The notes: generated by a model from the letters alone, not told the origin. A stretch of 8,648 bases of DNA from an uncultured Rhodospirillales bacterium (GCA_903928045.1 CAIYPH010000722.1:1-8648), one strand, 5' to 3'; positions 1-6,696 are shown, counted from the stretch's first letter. Translations and numbers: made by a program.

Positions 1-9
1 AAGTTTTTT

Positions 10-33
10 GCTTCTTTTTTCCAAAAAAGAAGC
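10..33. repeat. T/A-rich perfect inverted repeat upstream of hyuB
   Basis: Two perfect 11-base arms, GCTTCTTTTTT at 10-20 and AAAAAAGAAGC at 23-33, are separated by only CC. A second T6 run at 4-9 could pair alternatively with the A6 run. The right arm overlaps a 10-base palindrome, GAAGCGCTTC (29-38), so GAAGC can belong to either of two symmetric elements. The repeat ends 12 nt before the hyuB start codon. I associate such T/A-rich elements with intergenic regions of Acetobacteraceae genomes, from memory and unverified. It could be the end of an upstream transcription unit, a dispersed small repeat or a leader structure. It is not a classical intrinsic terminator for rightward transcription, because no T run follows the stem. 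Confidence 0.75.
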
Positions 34-45
34 GCTTCCTTCCTC

Positions 46-1683
46 ATGATCCTCGACCCCGTCACCCTCGCCGTCCTCAAGGGCCGCCTGGAGCAAATCG
101 CCGACGAAATGGACGCGACGCTGTTTCGCGCCGCCTTCAACCCCACCATCGCCGAGGCGCATGATGCCTGCCACGGCATTTACGACGCGACGACTGGCGC
201 CACGCTGATCCAGGGCAAGTCCGGCCTGCCGATTTTCGTCGGCGTGATGGCCTTCGGGGTGAAGGCGGTGATCGACAAATTCACCGGCGATAACGCGCCC
301 CGCGAGGGGGACGTGTTCATTTTCAACGACCCCTATCTCGGCGGCACCCATCTCTCGGATCTGCGGCTGATCCGGCCGTGCTTTCATGAGGGCAAGCTGT
401 TCTGTTGGCTGGCGAGCGTCGGACATTGGCACGATGTCGGCGGCGCGGTGCCGGGCAACTACAACCCGGCGGCGACCGAGTATTTCCAGGAGGGCGTGCT
501 GATCCCGCCGGTGCGGCTCTACGGCGCCGGGCGGCTGAACCAGGATATCGTCGATATCATCCTCGCGGCCTCACGCCTGCCGGTCAGCGCCTTCGGGGAT
601 TTGAACGCTCATCTCTCGGCGCTCGATCTCGGCACCGCCCGCGTTGCCGCTTTGCTCGCGGAGTCCGGGCCTGACCTTGTCGCTGCTGCCTTCGCCGAGT
701 TGACCGCTCGGGCGGCCACCATGATGCGAGCGGAGATCGCCGGCCTGCCGGATGGGCGCTGGGAGGAGGAGGATTTCCTCGACAATGACGGCCGTAATGA
801 CGTGCCACTGCGCATCGCCTGCGCGGTGACCATTGCGGGGGATCGGTTGACGCTCGATTTCACCGGCTCGGCCGATGCCTGTGCGGGGCCGGTGAATATC
901 AGCCGCGCCACCACCATCGCCTCGGTCTATGTCGCGTTGAAGCACCTGTTCCCGGAGGTGGCCGCCAATTCGGGGGTGCTTGATCCCGTCGAGATCATCC
1001 TGCCGCCGAACTCGCTGCTGGATGCGCAGCGGCCCAAGCCGACCGGGGGCTATACCGAGACCATCCTGCGCATCATCGATGTGCTGTTCTGCGCCTTCGC
1101 CCGCATCCGACCGGGCCATGCGATCGGCAACGCATACGGCACCATCAACGCGCTCTCGATTGCCGGCAACCGGGTGGATGGGGCGCGTTGGGTGATGTTC
1201 TCCTTCTTCGGCGGCGGCCATGGCGGCAATCCCGAGGGGGACGGGCTGAGCCACGGCAATCCGCCGATCGCCACCGCCATCATCCCGCCGGTGGAGATCA
1301 TGGAATCGGCCTATCCGATCCGCTTCACCCAATGGGCGCTGCGGCCTGGCTCCGGCGGCGCCGGGACGCATCGCGGCGGCATGGGGGCGATCTACGAGAT
1401 CGAACTGCGTGATGCGGCGGCGGAACTGTTCGTCTTCGCCGAGCGCGCCCGCTTCGCCCCACGCGGCGTGCTCGGGGGCGGGCAGGGGGCGATGAACGTG
1501 GTGGAATATGAGCAGGCGGATGGCTGGCACACCCCGGCACTCGGCTCGAAAGTGGTGGGGGTGAAGCTCACGCGTGGCCAGCGCATCCGGCTGGAAAGCC
1601 CGGGCGGCGGCGGCTGGGGCGATCCCGCGGGGCGGGACCCGTCGGCGGCCGAACGTGACGCGCGCATGGGGTATCTCGCATGA
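46..1683 (+). CDS. hyuB: Hydantoinase B/oxoprolinase family protein (HyuB)
   Basis: This is the beta subunit of an ATP-dependent cyclic-amide hydrolase of the N-methylhydantoinase / 5-oxoprolinase / acetone carboxylase superfamily, acting in the cytosol with HyuA. At 545 residues it is full length for the family. The N-terminal segment (about 4-50) has the family pattern, with FNPTIAEAHD at 31-40. NDPYLGGTHLSD lies at about 94-105, and GHWHDVGG at about 126-133 supplies the likely metal-binding histidines and aspartate. ATEYFQEGVLIPPVRLY follows at 143-159. The C-terminus has the glycine-rich SPGGGGWGDP followed by a RDP segment. Its last codon overlaps the hyuA start (ATGA), implying translational coupling. 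No Shine-Dalgarno is visible before the ATG at 46, which sits 12 nt after an inverted repeat, but the N-terminus fits the family. The usual published order is hyuA then hyuB; here it is reversed. Substrate is unknown. Acetone carboxylase is less likely because the protein is shorter and no gamma subunit follows. Confidence 0.93.
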   Translation: MILDPVTLAVLKGRLEQIADEMDATLFRAAFNPTIAEAHDACHGIYDATTGATLIQGKSGLPIFVGVMAFGVKAVIDKFTGDNAPREGDVFIFNDPYLGGTHLSDLRLIRPCFHEGKLFCWLASVGHWHDVGGAVPGNYNPAATEYFQEGVLIPPVRLYGAGRLNQDIVDIILAASRLPVSAFGDLNAHLSALDLGTARVAALLAESGPDLVAAAFAELTARAATMMRAEIAGLPDGRWEEEDFLDNDGRNDVPLRIACAVTIAGDRLTLDFTGSADACAGPVNISRATTIASVYVALKHLFPEVAANSGVLDPVEIILPPNSLLDAQRPKPTGGYTETILRIIDVLFCAFARIRPGHAIGNAYGTINALSIAGNRVDGARWVMFSFFGGGHGGNPEGDGLSHGNPPIATAIIPPVEIMESAYPIRFTQWALRPGSGGAGTHRGGMGAIYEIELRDAAAELFVFAERARFAPRGVLGGGQGAMNVVEYEQADGWHTPALGSKVVGVKLTRGQRIRLESPGGGGWGDPAGRDPSAAERDARMGYLA

Positions 1684-3707
1684 GTCGGCTTGTTGTGGGG
1701 GTGGACGTCGGCGGGACCTACACCGACCTGTTTCTGTTCGATGAAGCCACCGGCAGGGCTCGCGTCGGCAAGGTGCCCTCCACCCGCGGGCGTGAGGCGG
1801 ACGGGTTCGCGGCGGGGATTTCCGGGCTCGCGCCGCTGCCGGCGATCTCCGCCATCGTGCATGGCACCACCGTGGGCACCAACGCGCTGCTGGAGCGCAA
1901 GGGCGCGCGGGCCGGGCTGATCACCACCGCGGGCTTCCGCGACGTGCTGGAAATGCGTCGGCGCGATCGGCGGCAGACCTGGGGGCTGACCGGCAACTTC
2001 ATCCCGCCGATCGATCGCGACATGCGGCTCGAAGTCGCGGAGCGGACGCTGGCCGATGGCAGTATTCTCGCGGCAGTCGATCCGGAGGAGGTCGCCGAAG
2101 CGGCGCGACGGCTGCTGGCGATGGGGGCGGAGGCGCTGGCCATCGTGTTCATCCACGCCTACGCCAACCCCGCCAATGAGCGCGCGGCCCTGGCGGCGGC
2201 GCGTGCGGTGTGGCCGAACCCGCATGTGGCGATTTCCTCCGATATTCTGCCGGAGATCCGCGAGTTCGAGCGCACCAGCACTGCCGCACTGAACGCCGTG
2301 CTGCAACCGGTGGTCGGCGGGTATCTCAGCAAGCTTGATGCCCGCATCCGCGCCGAAGGGTTTGGCGGTGAGTTCCTTATCGTGCAGTCCAACGGCGGCG
2401 TCATGTCGGTCGAGACCGCGGCCAGTCTGCCGGTGCGCACCGCGCTCTCCGGCCCCGCCGCCGGGGTGATCGCGGCGGCCCATATCGCGACATCGGCGGG
2501 TTTCCCTGACGTGATCACCGGGGATGTCGGCGGTACCTCGTTTGACGTTTCGCTGATTGCCGGCGGCACGCCTGCGCTCGCCGCGCAGACCACGCTGGAT
2601 TTCGGCCTGGTGGTGCGCACGCCGATGATTGAGATCCTCTCGATCGGCGCTGGCGGTGGCTCCATCGCCTGGGTGGACAAGGCCGGGATTCTCCAGGTCG
2701 GGCCCGAAAGCGCGGGCTCCATCCCCGGCCCCGCCTGCTACGGCGCGGGCGGCACGCGCCCGACGGTGACGGATGCCAATGTGCTGCTCGGCCGCATCGA
2801 TGCCGCCCGCCCGATCGGCGGCCTTGCCCGGCTCGATACCGATGCGGCCTCCGCTGCCATCGCGCGGGATGTTGCCGAAAAGCTGGGGCTCGACCCGATC
2901 GCAGCGGCCGAGGCGATCTTGCGTGTCGCCAATGCCCGCATGGCCGGTGCGCTGCGGTTGGTTTCTATAGAGCGCGGCTTCGATCCCAAGAACTTCTCGC
3001 TGATGCCGTTTGGCGGCGGCGGCGCGCTGCATGCGGCGGCGCTGATCCGCGAGGTCGGCCTCGCCCGCGCGCTGATCCCGCGCTACCCCGGCGTCACCTC
3101 GGCGCTCGGCTGCGTGATCGCGGACATGCGGCATGATCGGGTGCGCACCCTCAATCTTCCCCTTGCGGCCACCGATCCGGTGGGCCTGCGCGCGGCGATG
3201 GATGAGGCGGAGGCGGGTTTGTCGCCGCTGCTGGATCGGGCCGGGGTCGCCTTCACCGGGCGGCGCGTCGAGCACGCGCTCGACATGAACTATGTCGGCC
3301 AGACCCATACCGTCTCGGTGCCGGTGCCCGCCGGCGAGCCGACGCCGGAGGCGCTGCTGGCGGCGTTCGAAGCGGTCTATGCCGGCGCCTATGGACGGCT
3401 GATGCCGGGGGTGCCGGTGCGCCTGCTCAACCTCAAAACCGCGGTGATCGGCACGCGGCCGAAGATCGACCTGCTGTCCCTCGCGCCATCCCCCGATGCG
3501 AGCATCGCGGCAGCCACGCGGCCATCGCGGCGGATCTGGTTCGGGGAGTGGGTGGAGACGCCGGTGTTCGACCGGCTTTCGCTTCCGGTCGGCGCGACGA
3601 TCACGGGGCCGGCCATATTGGAACAGCCCGACACGACCATCGTGGTCGAGCCGGGCTATCGCGCGGTCACCGACCGCTTTGGCAATATCGTGCTGACGGT
3701 CGCCTGA
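1680..3707 (+). CDS. hyuA: Hydantoinase A/oxoprolinase family protein (HyuA)
   Basis: This is the alpha, ATP-binding subunit paired with HyuB. In this family ATP hydrolysis drives ring opening of hydantoins or 5-oxoproline. At 675 residues it has normal length. The N-terminal Hydant_A_N domain opens with the actin-like phosphate loop DVGGTYTD (9-16), then HGTTVGTNALLERKGA (about 61-76). The central hydantoinase_A domain holds SNGGVMS (about 237-243), a second phosphate loop GDVGGTSFDV (about 281-290), and GAGGGSIAWVD (about 324-334). GPACYGAGGTRPTVTDANVL and PFGGGGALHAAAL (about 443-455) follow, and the C-terminal domain ends the chain. It starts inside the hyuB stop (ATGA overlap), so it is expected to be translated by coupling; the only purine-rich stretch upstream is a weak GGGG. 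No transporter, racemase or carbamoylase lies beside it, so the substrate is open. The stop codon sits in the loop of a small hairpin. Confidence 0.94.
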   Translation: MSRLVVGVDVGGTYTDLFLFDEATGRARVGKVPSTRGREADGFAAGISGLAPLPAISAIVHGTTVGTNALLERKGARAGLITTAGFRDVLEMRRRDRRQTWGLTGNFIPPIDRDMRLEVAERTLADGSILAAVDPEEVAEAARRLLAMGAEALAIVFIHAYANPANERAALAAARAVWPNPHVAISSDILPEIREFERTSTAALNAVLQPVVGGYLSKLDARIRAEGFGGEFLIVQSNGGVMSVETAASLPVRTALSGPAAGVIAAAHIATSAGFPDVITGDVGGTSFDVSLIAGGTPALAAQTTLDFGLVVRTPMIEILSIGAGGGSIAWVDKAGILQVGPESAGSIPGPACYGAGGTRPTVTDANVLLGRIDAARPIGGLARLDTDAASAAIARDVAEKLGLDPIAAAEAILRVANARMAGALRLVSIERGFDPKNFSLMPFGGGGALHAAALIREVGLARALIPRYPGVTSALGCVIADMRHDRVRTLNLPLAATDPVGLRAAMDEAEAGLSPLLDRAGVAFTGRRVEHALDMNYVGQTHTVSVPVPAGEPTPEALLAAFEAVYAGAYGRLMPGVPVRLLNLKTAVIGTRPKIDLLSLAPSPDASIAAATRPSRRIWFGEWVETPVFDRLSLPVGATITGPAILEQPDTTIVVEPGYRAVTDRFGNIVLTVA

Positions 3708-3713
3708 GGCGAC
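3699..3713. terminator. Stem-loop around the hyuA stop codon, between convergent genes
   Basis: GTCGCC (3699-3704) and GGCGAC (3708-3713) are perfect 6-base arms, and the three-base loop is exactly the hyuA stop codon TGA (3705-3707). The element lies between hyuA and the convergent PEP-CTERM gene, whose stop codon is at 3717-3719. No T run follows on either strand, so if it terminates transcription it is not a canonical intrinsic terminator. It may only slow or protect the 3' end, or be chance in GC-rich DNA. Confidence 0.4.
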
Positions 3714-3716
3714 GGC

Positions 3717-4205
3717 TTAGCGGCGGCGGCGGCGGACCACGCCAAGGCCGGCGAGGCCGACGCCGAGGAGGGCCATCGACATCGGCTCGGGGAGCGGCGG
3801 GTCGACCGCCTGGCCGCTGCTGCCGGTGAGGGTGATCGCGCCATATGTTTCCCTGCCGGAGACCAGCGGGACCGGGATGGTATCGCCACCGGTGAGCATG
3901 CTGGCGAAGGACAAAGTGAGGCTGTTGCCCGAGCTGGTATCGACCACGGTGAACCCGTTTGACGTGACGCCGGACGATGTGCCGCCAACGTTCGTGTATT
4001 CGGTGCCGCTGGCGCCGGTCTCCACGATGTCCCAGCCGGTGATGAGGTTATTGCTGGTCAGGAAGCTGCCGGACACGGTGGCCGTATCGCCGATGCCGTC
4101 GGACAGGGTGACGCCAGAGAGAGTCCACAACGCCACATCCGCCCGGGCCGCGCTCGCCGCCACCAGCATGGACATCGCCGCCACCGCCACCACCATCTTA
4201 CGCAT
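3717..4205 (-). CDS. PEP-CTERM sorting domain-containing secreted protein
   Basis: This is a 162-residue exported protein. A Sec signal peptide (MRKMVVAVAAMSML...) has a positively charged start, a hydrophobic core and a plausible signal peptidase site after ARA (about residue 22). The mature part is rich in Gly, Ser and Thr, with WTLSGVTLSDG near its start, resembling a small family of PEP-CTERM proteins of unknown role. The C-terminus is a textbook sorting signal: PEP at 139-141, a hydrophobic segment MSMALLGVGLAGLGVV at 142-157, then five arginines. In known systems an exosortase removes this tail and the protein goes to the surface or the exopolysaccharide matrix. No exosortase or polysaccharide gene lies in this window, so it must be elsewhere. 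The start is supported by AGGAG (4214-4218) 8 nt upstream. It converges on hyuA with only 9 nt between stops. Its specific function is unknown. Confidence 0.88.
   Translation of the reverse strand: MRKMVVAVAAMSMLVAASAARADVALWTLSGVTLSDGIGDTATVSGSFLTSNNLITGWDIVETGASGTEYTNVGGTSSGVTSNGFTVVDTSSGNSLTLSFASMLTGGDTIPVPLVSGRETYGAITLTGSSGQAVDPPLPEPMSMALLGVGLAGLGVVRRRRR
3720..3734. repeat. Five tandem GCG triplets encoding the C-terminal arginines
   Basis: Five consecutive GCG triplets on the + strand read as five CGC (Arg) codons at the 3' end of the PEP-CTERM gene, directly before its TAA stop. The arginine cluster is the cytoplasmic stop of the sorting signal. Slippage could change the arginine number without changing frame. 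Confidence 0.8.
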
Positions 4206-4315
4206 CGCTTAGTCTCCTGGCTCTTCGCATTTCGATCTCGCCGCCCCCTCTGTTTCGAGTTGGCTGGGGTCGGCATCGTTAATGCGATCTAAGCAATCAT
4301 CGTGCCAGAAAGAAA

Positions 4316-4321
4316 ATTATA
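4316..4321 (-). promoter_or_regulatory. Candidate -10 box for the PEP-CTERM gene
   Basis: On the minus strand these bases read TATAAT, a perfect sigma-70-type -10 hexamer, inside the AT-rich island about 110 nt upstream of the PEP-CTERM start codon. No good -35 hexamer (TTGACA-like) is found 16-18 nt further upstream, where the bases read roughly AAGGAT. The call therefore rests on one hexamer in AT-rich DNA and would imply a 5' leader of about 100 nt. Confidence 0.3.
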
Positions 4322-4384
4322 TTAAAATCAATAAATTAATCCTTCCCTTATGGTAAATCCGTATCCGCTTGTAAGGAACTCCGA

Positions 4385-4404
4385 CATCGCCCCGCGGCGC
4401 GATG
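4385..4404. repeat. 6-bp inverted repeat upstream of the MAPEG gene
   Basis: CATCGC (4385-4390) and GCGATG (4399-4404) are perfect inverted arms around an 8-nt centre that itself contains CCGCGG. It lies 95 nt before the MAPEG start. It could be a regulator site or a leader hairpin, and its size is compatible with chance. Confidence 0.35.
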
Positions 4405-4486
4405 CTTGACCCCGGGTGGTCGATCATGGCGACATGCCCATCTGTCTCGATGCCGAACCGGCAGTCCAGCCGGCGCATCCGAGCCT

Positions 4487-4492
4487 GGGAGA
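4487..4492 (+). promoter_or_regulatory. Ribosome binding site that fixes the MAPEG start
   Basis: GGGAGA lies 7 nt before the ATG at 4500. This supports that start over the in-frame ATG at 4416, which would add 28 non-membrane residues that the family does not have. Confidence 0.65.
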
Positions 4493-4499
4493 CCACGCC

Positions 4500-4889
4500 A
4501 TGAAAACCGAACTCCTGATGCTCGCCTGGAGTGCCGTCCTCTGCGTTGTGCTCGCCGTACCCTATACGTTGGGCTTCATCGCCCAGCTCGGGCTGCCGAC
4601 GGTCGCCGGCAACCGCGACAACTTCCCCGCCGGTGCCGGCTGGGTCGGCCGCGCGCGCCGGGCGCATGCCAACATGGTGGAGAACCTGGTGCCCTTCGCC
4701 GCCCTGGTGCTGGCGGTGGTGATCGCGGGCAAGACCAATGGCAGCACGGCGCTGGCGGCCGAGTTGTTCCTGATCGCCCGGATCGTCCACGCCATCGTCT
4801 ACATCGCCGGCATCGCCTGGGTCCGCACCGCAGCCTTCGCGGTGAATGTGGTGGCCATCGCGATGCTGCTCATCGCCTTGCTCGGCTAG
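4500..4889 (+). CDS. MAPEG family integral membrane protein
   Basis: This is a 129-residue inner-membrane protein of the MAPEG superfamily (membrane-associated proteins in eicosanoid and glutathione metabolism), usual length about 130. Four hydrophobic helices are visible: about 5-29, 60-77, 84-107 and 111-128. The loop after helix 1 and the start of helix 2 carry the family pattern RARRAHANMVENLVPF (51-66), whose Arg, His, Asn and Glu residues correspond to the conserved active-site region. ELFLIARIVHAIVY (88-101) is the second family signature. Bacterial members are often annotated as glutathione transferase-like, but the bacterial branch represented here has no settled substrate, so enzymatic activity is inference. 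The start at 4500 is chosen from the GGGAGA site and because residue 1 then directly precedes helix 1. The gene stands alone on this strand and ends one base before the convergent ABC transporter stop, leaving no room for an intergenic terminator. Confidence 0.88.
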   Translation: MKTELLMLAWSAVLCVVLAVPYTLGFIAQLGLPTVAGNRDNFPAGAGWVGRARRAHANMVENLVPFAALVLAVVIAGKTNGSTALAAELFLIARIVHAIVYIAGIAWVRTAAFAVNVVAIAMLLIALLG

Positions 4890-4890
4890 A

Positions 4891-6639
4891 TCACGTCGGC
4901 AACAGGCTGCCGCCGCCGGCCTCGGCCACGAGGGTGAGGCGGCGGTCGTGCAGCTCCGCCACCGAAGGACGATGGGCGATAGAGATCACGGTGGTCCCCG
5001 GCAGGCGGGCGCGGAGCAGCGCGTAGAGCTCGGCCTCGGATTGCGGGTCGAGGCTGGCGGTCGCCTCGTCGAGGAATAGCCAGTCCGGCCGCGCGAGCAG
5101 GGCGCGCGCCACCGCGAGCCGCTGCAACTCGCCGCCTGAGAGGCGCTGGGCCCAGGCCTCCTCCTGCTCCAGCGCGCCGGCCAGATGCCCGAGGCCGACG
5201 GCGGTCAGCGCCTCGCGCAACGCGTCGTCGGTGTATGCGGAGGCATCGGCCGGGTAGGCCACCGCGCGGCGCAGACTGCCGAGCGGGATATAGGGCCGCT
5301 GCGGCAGGAACAGGCTGCTGCCGGCCGGGCGTGCGATGGCGCCGCCGCCAAACGGCCACAGCCCGGCGAAGGCACGGAAGATGGTCGACTTCCCCGCCCC
5401 CGACCGGCCGCCGACCGCGACCCATTCGCCTTTTTTCAGCGCGAGCGACTGGCTGGCGAGCAGGGCGCGGCCATCGGGCAAAGCGAGCGAAAGCCCGTCC
5501 AGCCGGTAATCACCGTCCGTCCCCATGCTGATGCGCACACCCGGCGGCGCGGCACGGGCGGCATCGATGGCGGCGCGGAAGGCGGCGAGACGCTCCACCG
5601 TGGCGCGCCAGCTCGCGAGCGAGGAGTAGGCGTGGACGAAGAACGCCATCGCGCTTTCCACGCTGCGGAACGCGCCGGTGGTTTGCGTGAGGCCGCCGAG
5701 CGCGATCTCGCCGGCGAAATAGCGGGGGGCGGCGACGATCATCGGGAAGATCACCGCGATCTGGTCGAAGCCTGACGTGAAGGCGTTGAGCAGCTTAGTA
5801 CGGTCCATGATCTGCCGCCAATTGGCGACCACCGCGGCGAAGCGGCCATTGGCGGCGTGCTCCTCCTGCGCCTCGCCGCCGTAGAGGGCGATGCCCTCAA
5901 GGTTCTCGCGCATGCGGGCCAGGCCGAAGCGGAAATCCGCCTCGACGCGCTGCTGGCGGAAATTCAGCGCGGCGAGCGGCCGGCCGATCAGGTGGGACAA
6001 AGCGGTGCCGACAGCGGCGTAAACCAGCGCGATCCACACCATGTAGCCCGGGATCGTCACGCCGAGCAGGGTGACCGGCCCCGAGAGTGTCCACAGGATG
6101 GTGACGAAGCTGACCAGTGTGACGATGCTGGAGAGCAGGCCGAGGGCAAGGGACAGCGTGTCATCGGCGAAATCGCGCAGATCGTCGGCGATACGCTGGT
6201 CGGGGTTGTCGGTGCCGTAGCCGCCGGCATTCCCCGCGCTGAGCGCGATATGCCAGTAGGCGCGCTCGGATAGCCAGTCCTTCAGCAGGCGCTCGGTCAT
6301 CCAGCCGCGCCAGCGGATACGCAACCACTGGCTGAGATAGGTGCGGTAGATCGCGATCAGGATGAACGCCCCCGCCAGCACGCAGAAGCCCAGCATGAAG
6401 CCCTTGTCGTTGTTGCGCCACAGGAGCAGCAGGTCCCAGAAGCTCTCGAGGTCCTTGGCCTGCAGGGCGTCGTAGAAGGCGCGGTTCCAGTAGCTGAGCT
6501 GGACGTTGATGCCGACCATCAGCAGGTTCAGCGCCACGATGGCGGCGAGCAGCCCGCGCGCCGACCAGCGGTGCTCGGAGCGGAAATAGGGCAGCGCCAG
6601 CCGCCAGGCATCGCGCAGGAATGGGCCAAGTCCACGCAT
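4891..6639 (-). CDS. ABC transporter permease/ATP-binding fusion, SbmA/BacA-YddA (ABCD) type
   Basis: This is a half-transporter with membrane and nucleotide-binding domains in one chain, working as an inner-membrane homodimer. The N-terminal domain (about 1-340) has several membrane segments and the family signature NPDQRIADD (about 145-153), as in SbmA/BacA, E. coli YddA and mycobacterial Rv1819c. The ATPase domain is complete: Walker A GRSGAGKST (411-419), Q-loop LPQRPY (Q447), signature LSGGELQR (500-507), Walker B WLFLDE (D524, E525) and switch histidine in IAHRP (H556). Relatives move peptides, cobalamin or acyl-CoA-like substrates; direction and cargo here are unknown. I prefer the ATG at 6639 (582 residues) to the GTG at 6645, because GAGGGA (6652-6647) is 7 nt from the ATG but only 1 nt from the GTG. 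The gene follows the EAL gene with 82 nt between and converges on the MAPEG gene with one base between stops. Confidence 0.92.
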   Translation of the reverse strand: MRGLGPFLRDAWRLALPYFRSEHRWSARGLLAAIVALNLLMVGINVQLSYWNRAFYDALQAKDLESFWDLLLLWRNNDKGFMLGFCVLAGAFILIAIYRTYLSQWLRIRWRGWMTERLLKDWLSERAYWHIALSAGNAGGYGTDNPDQRIADDLRDFADDTLSLALGLLSSIVTLVSFVTILWTLSGPVTLLGVTIPGYMVWIALVYAAVGTALSHLIGRPLAALNFRQQRVEADFRFGLARMRENLEGIALYGGEAQEEHAANGRFAAVVANWRQIMDRTKLLNAFTSGFDQIAVIFPMIVAAPRYFAGEIALGGLTQTTGAFRSVESAMAFFVHAYSSLASWRATVERLAAFRAAIDAARAAPPGVRISMGTDGDYRLDGLSLALPDGRALLASQSLALKKGEWVAVGGRSGAGKSTIFRAFAGLWPFGGGAIARPAGSSLFLPQRPYIPLGSLRRAVAYPADASAYTDDALREALTAVGLGHLAGALEQEEAWAQRLSGGELQRLAVARALLARPDWLFLDEATASLDPQSEAELYALLRARLPGTTVISIAHRPSVAELHDRRLTLVAEAGGGSLLPT

Positions 6640-6646
6640 CGTCACG

Positions 6647-6652
6647 TCCCTC
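6647..6652 (-). promoter_or_regulatory. Ribosome binding site that decides the ABC transporter start
   Basis: GAGGGA on the minus strand is 7 nt from the ATG at 6639 and 1 nt from the in-frame GTG at 6645, so the ATG is the likelier start. Confidence 0.65.
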
Positions 6653-6674
6653 TGTGCTACGTCACGCCCGGGTG

Positions 6675-6696
6675 GGCACGTGCCGTTCTACAGAAC
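6675..6696. repeat. Two abutting palindromes between the EAL and ABC genes
   Basis: GGCACGTGCC (6675-6684) is a perfect 10-bp palindrome. It is followed without a gap by GTTCT-AC-AGAAC (6685-6696), a 5-bp inverted repeat with a 2-nt centre. They occupy the middle of the gap (6640-6721) between the EAL stop and the ABC start. The hexamer GTCACG also occurs three times in this gap (6641, 6661 and 6704). The arrangement could be an operator or an intercistronic RNA structure. The second element has GTTC-N4-GAAC order, which is not the alphaproteobacterial LexA box. No T run marks it as an intrinsic terminator. Confidence 0.55.

Larger units (their letters stand above)
4206..4499. promoter_or_regulatory. 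Divergent intergenic region with an AT-rich island
   Basis: This 294-nt region lies between the PEP-CTERM gene (-) and the MAPEG gene (+) and contains no supportable gene. About 4301-4360 is strikingly AT-rich against the GC-rich surroundings and is the obvious place for promoters in both directions. Visible inside it are a perfect TATAAT on the minus strand (4321-4316) and TTAA at 4322-4325 and 4336-4339. A 6-base inverted repeat lies downstream at 4385-4404. The Shine-Dalgarno sequences of the two genes mark its edges (4214-4218 minus, 4487-4492 plus). Confidence 0.6.

Noticed and set aside
10..33. Intrinsic terminator for an upstream rightward gene
   Set aside because: The stem is A/T-rich rather than GC-rich and no T run follows it on the plus strand. 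I keep it as an inverted repeat only.
571..1530. Open frame of 319 codons on the minus strand antisense to hyuB
   Set aside because: Shadow of the GC-rich hyuB coding sequence, with no recognisable domain or supporting ribosome binding site.
1392..3308. Long open frame of 638 codons on the minus strand, antisense to the end of hyuB and most of hyuA
   Set aside because: The translation is dominated by Arg, Gly, His and Asp with no domain pattern, as expected opposite GC-rich coding DNA. The plus strand is clearly coding with family motifs throughout.
46..3707. Acetone carboxylase subunits
   Set aside because: The two proteins are shorter than acetone carboxylase alpha and beta subunits, and no small gamma subunit gene follows hyuA.
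4322..4339. Two TTAA tetramers resembling a CtrA site
   Set aside because: The CtrA full site needs TTAA-N7-TTAA; here the spacing is 10, and TTAA is expected often in such AT-rich DNA.
4348..4407. 19-codon open frame starting ATGGTAAAT in the AT-rich intergenic region
   Set aside because: Too short, preceded by a pyrimidine-rich stretch without a Shine-Dalgarno, and without a recognisable leader-peptide pattern.
6685..6696. GTTC-N4-GAAC element as a LexA box
   Set aside because: The alphaproteobacterial LexA site is the direct repeat GTTC-N7-GTTC and the Gram-positive one is GAAC-N4-GTTC; neither order matches.
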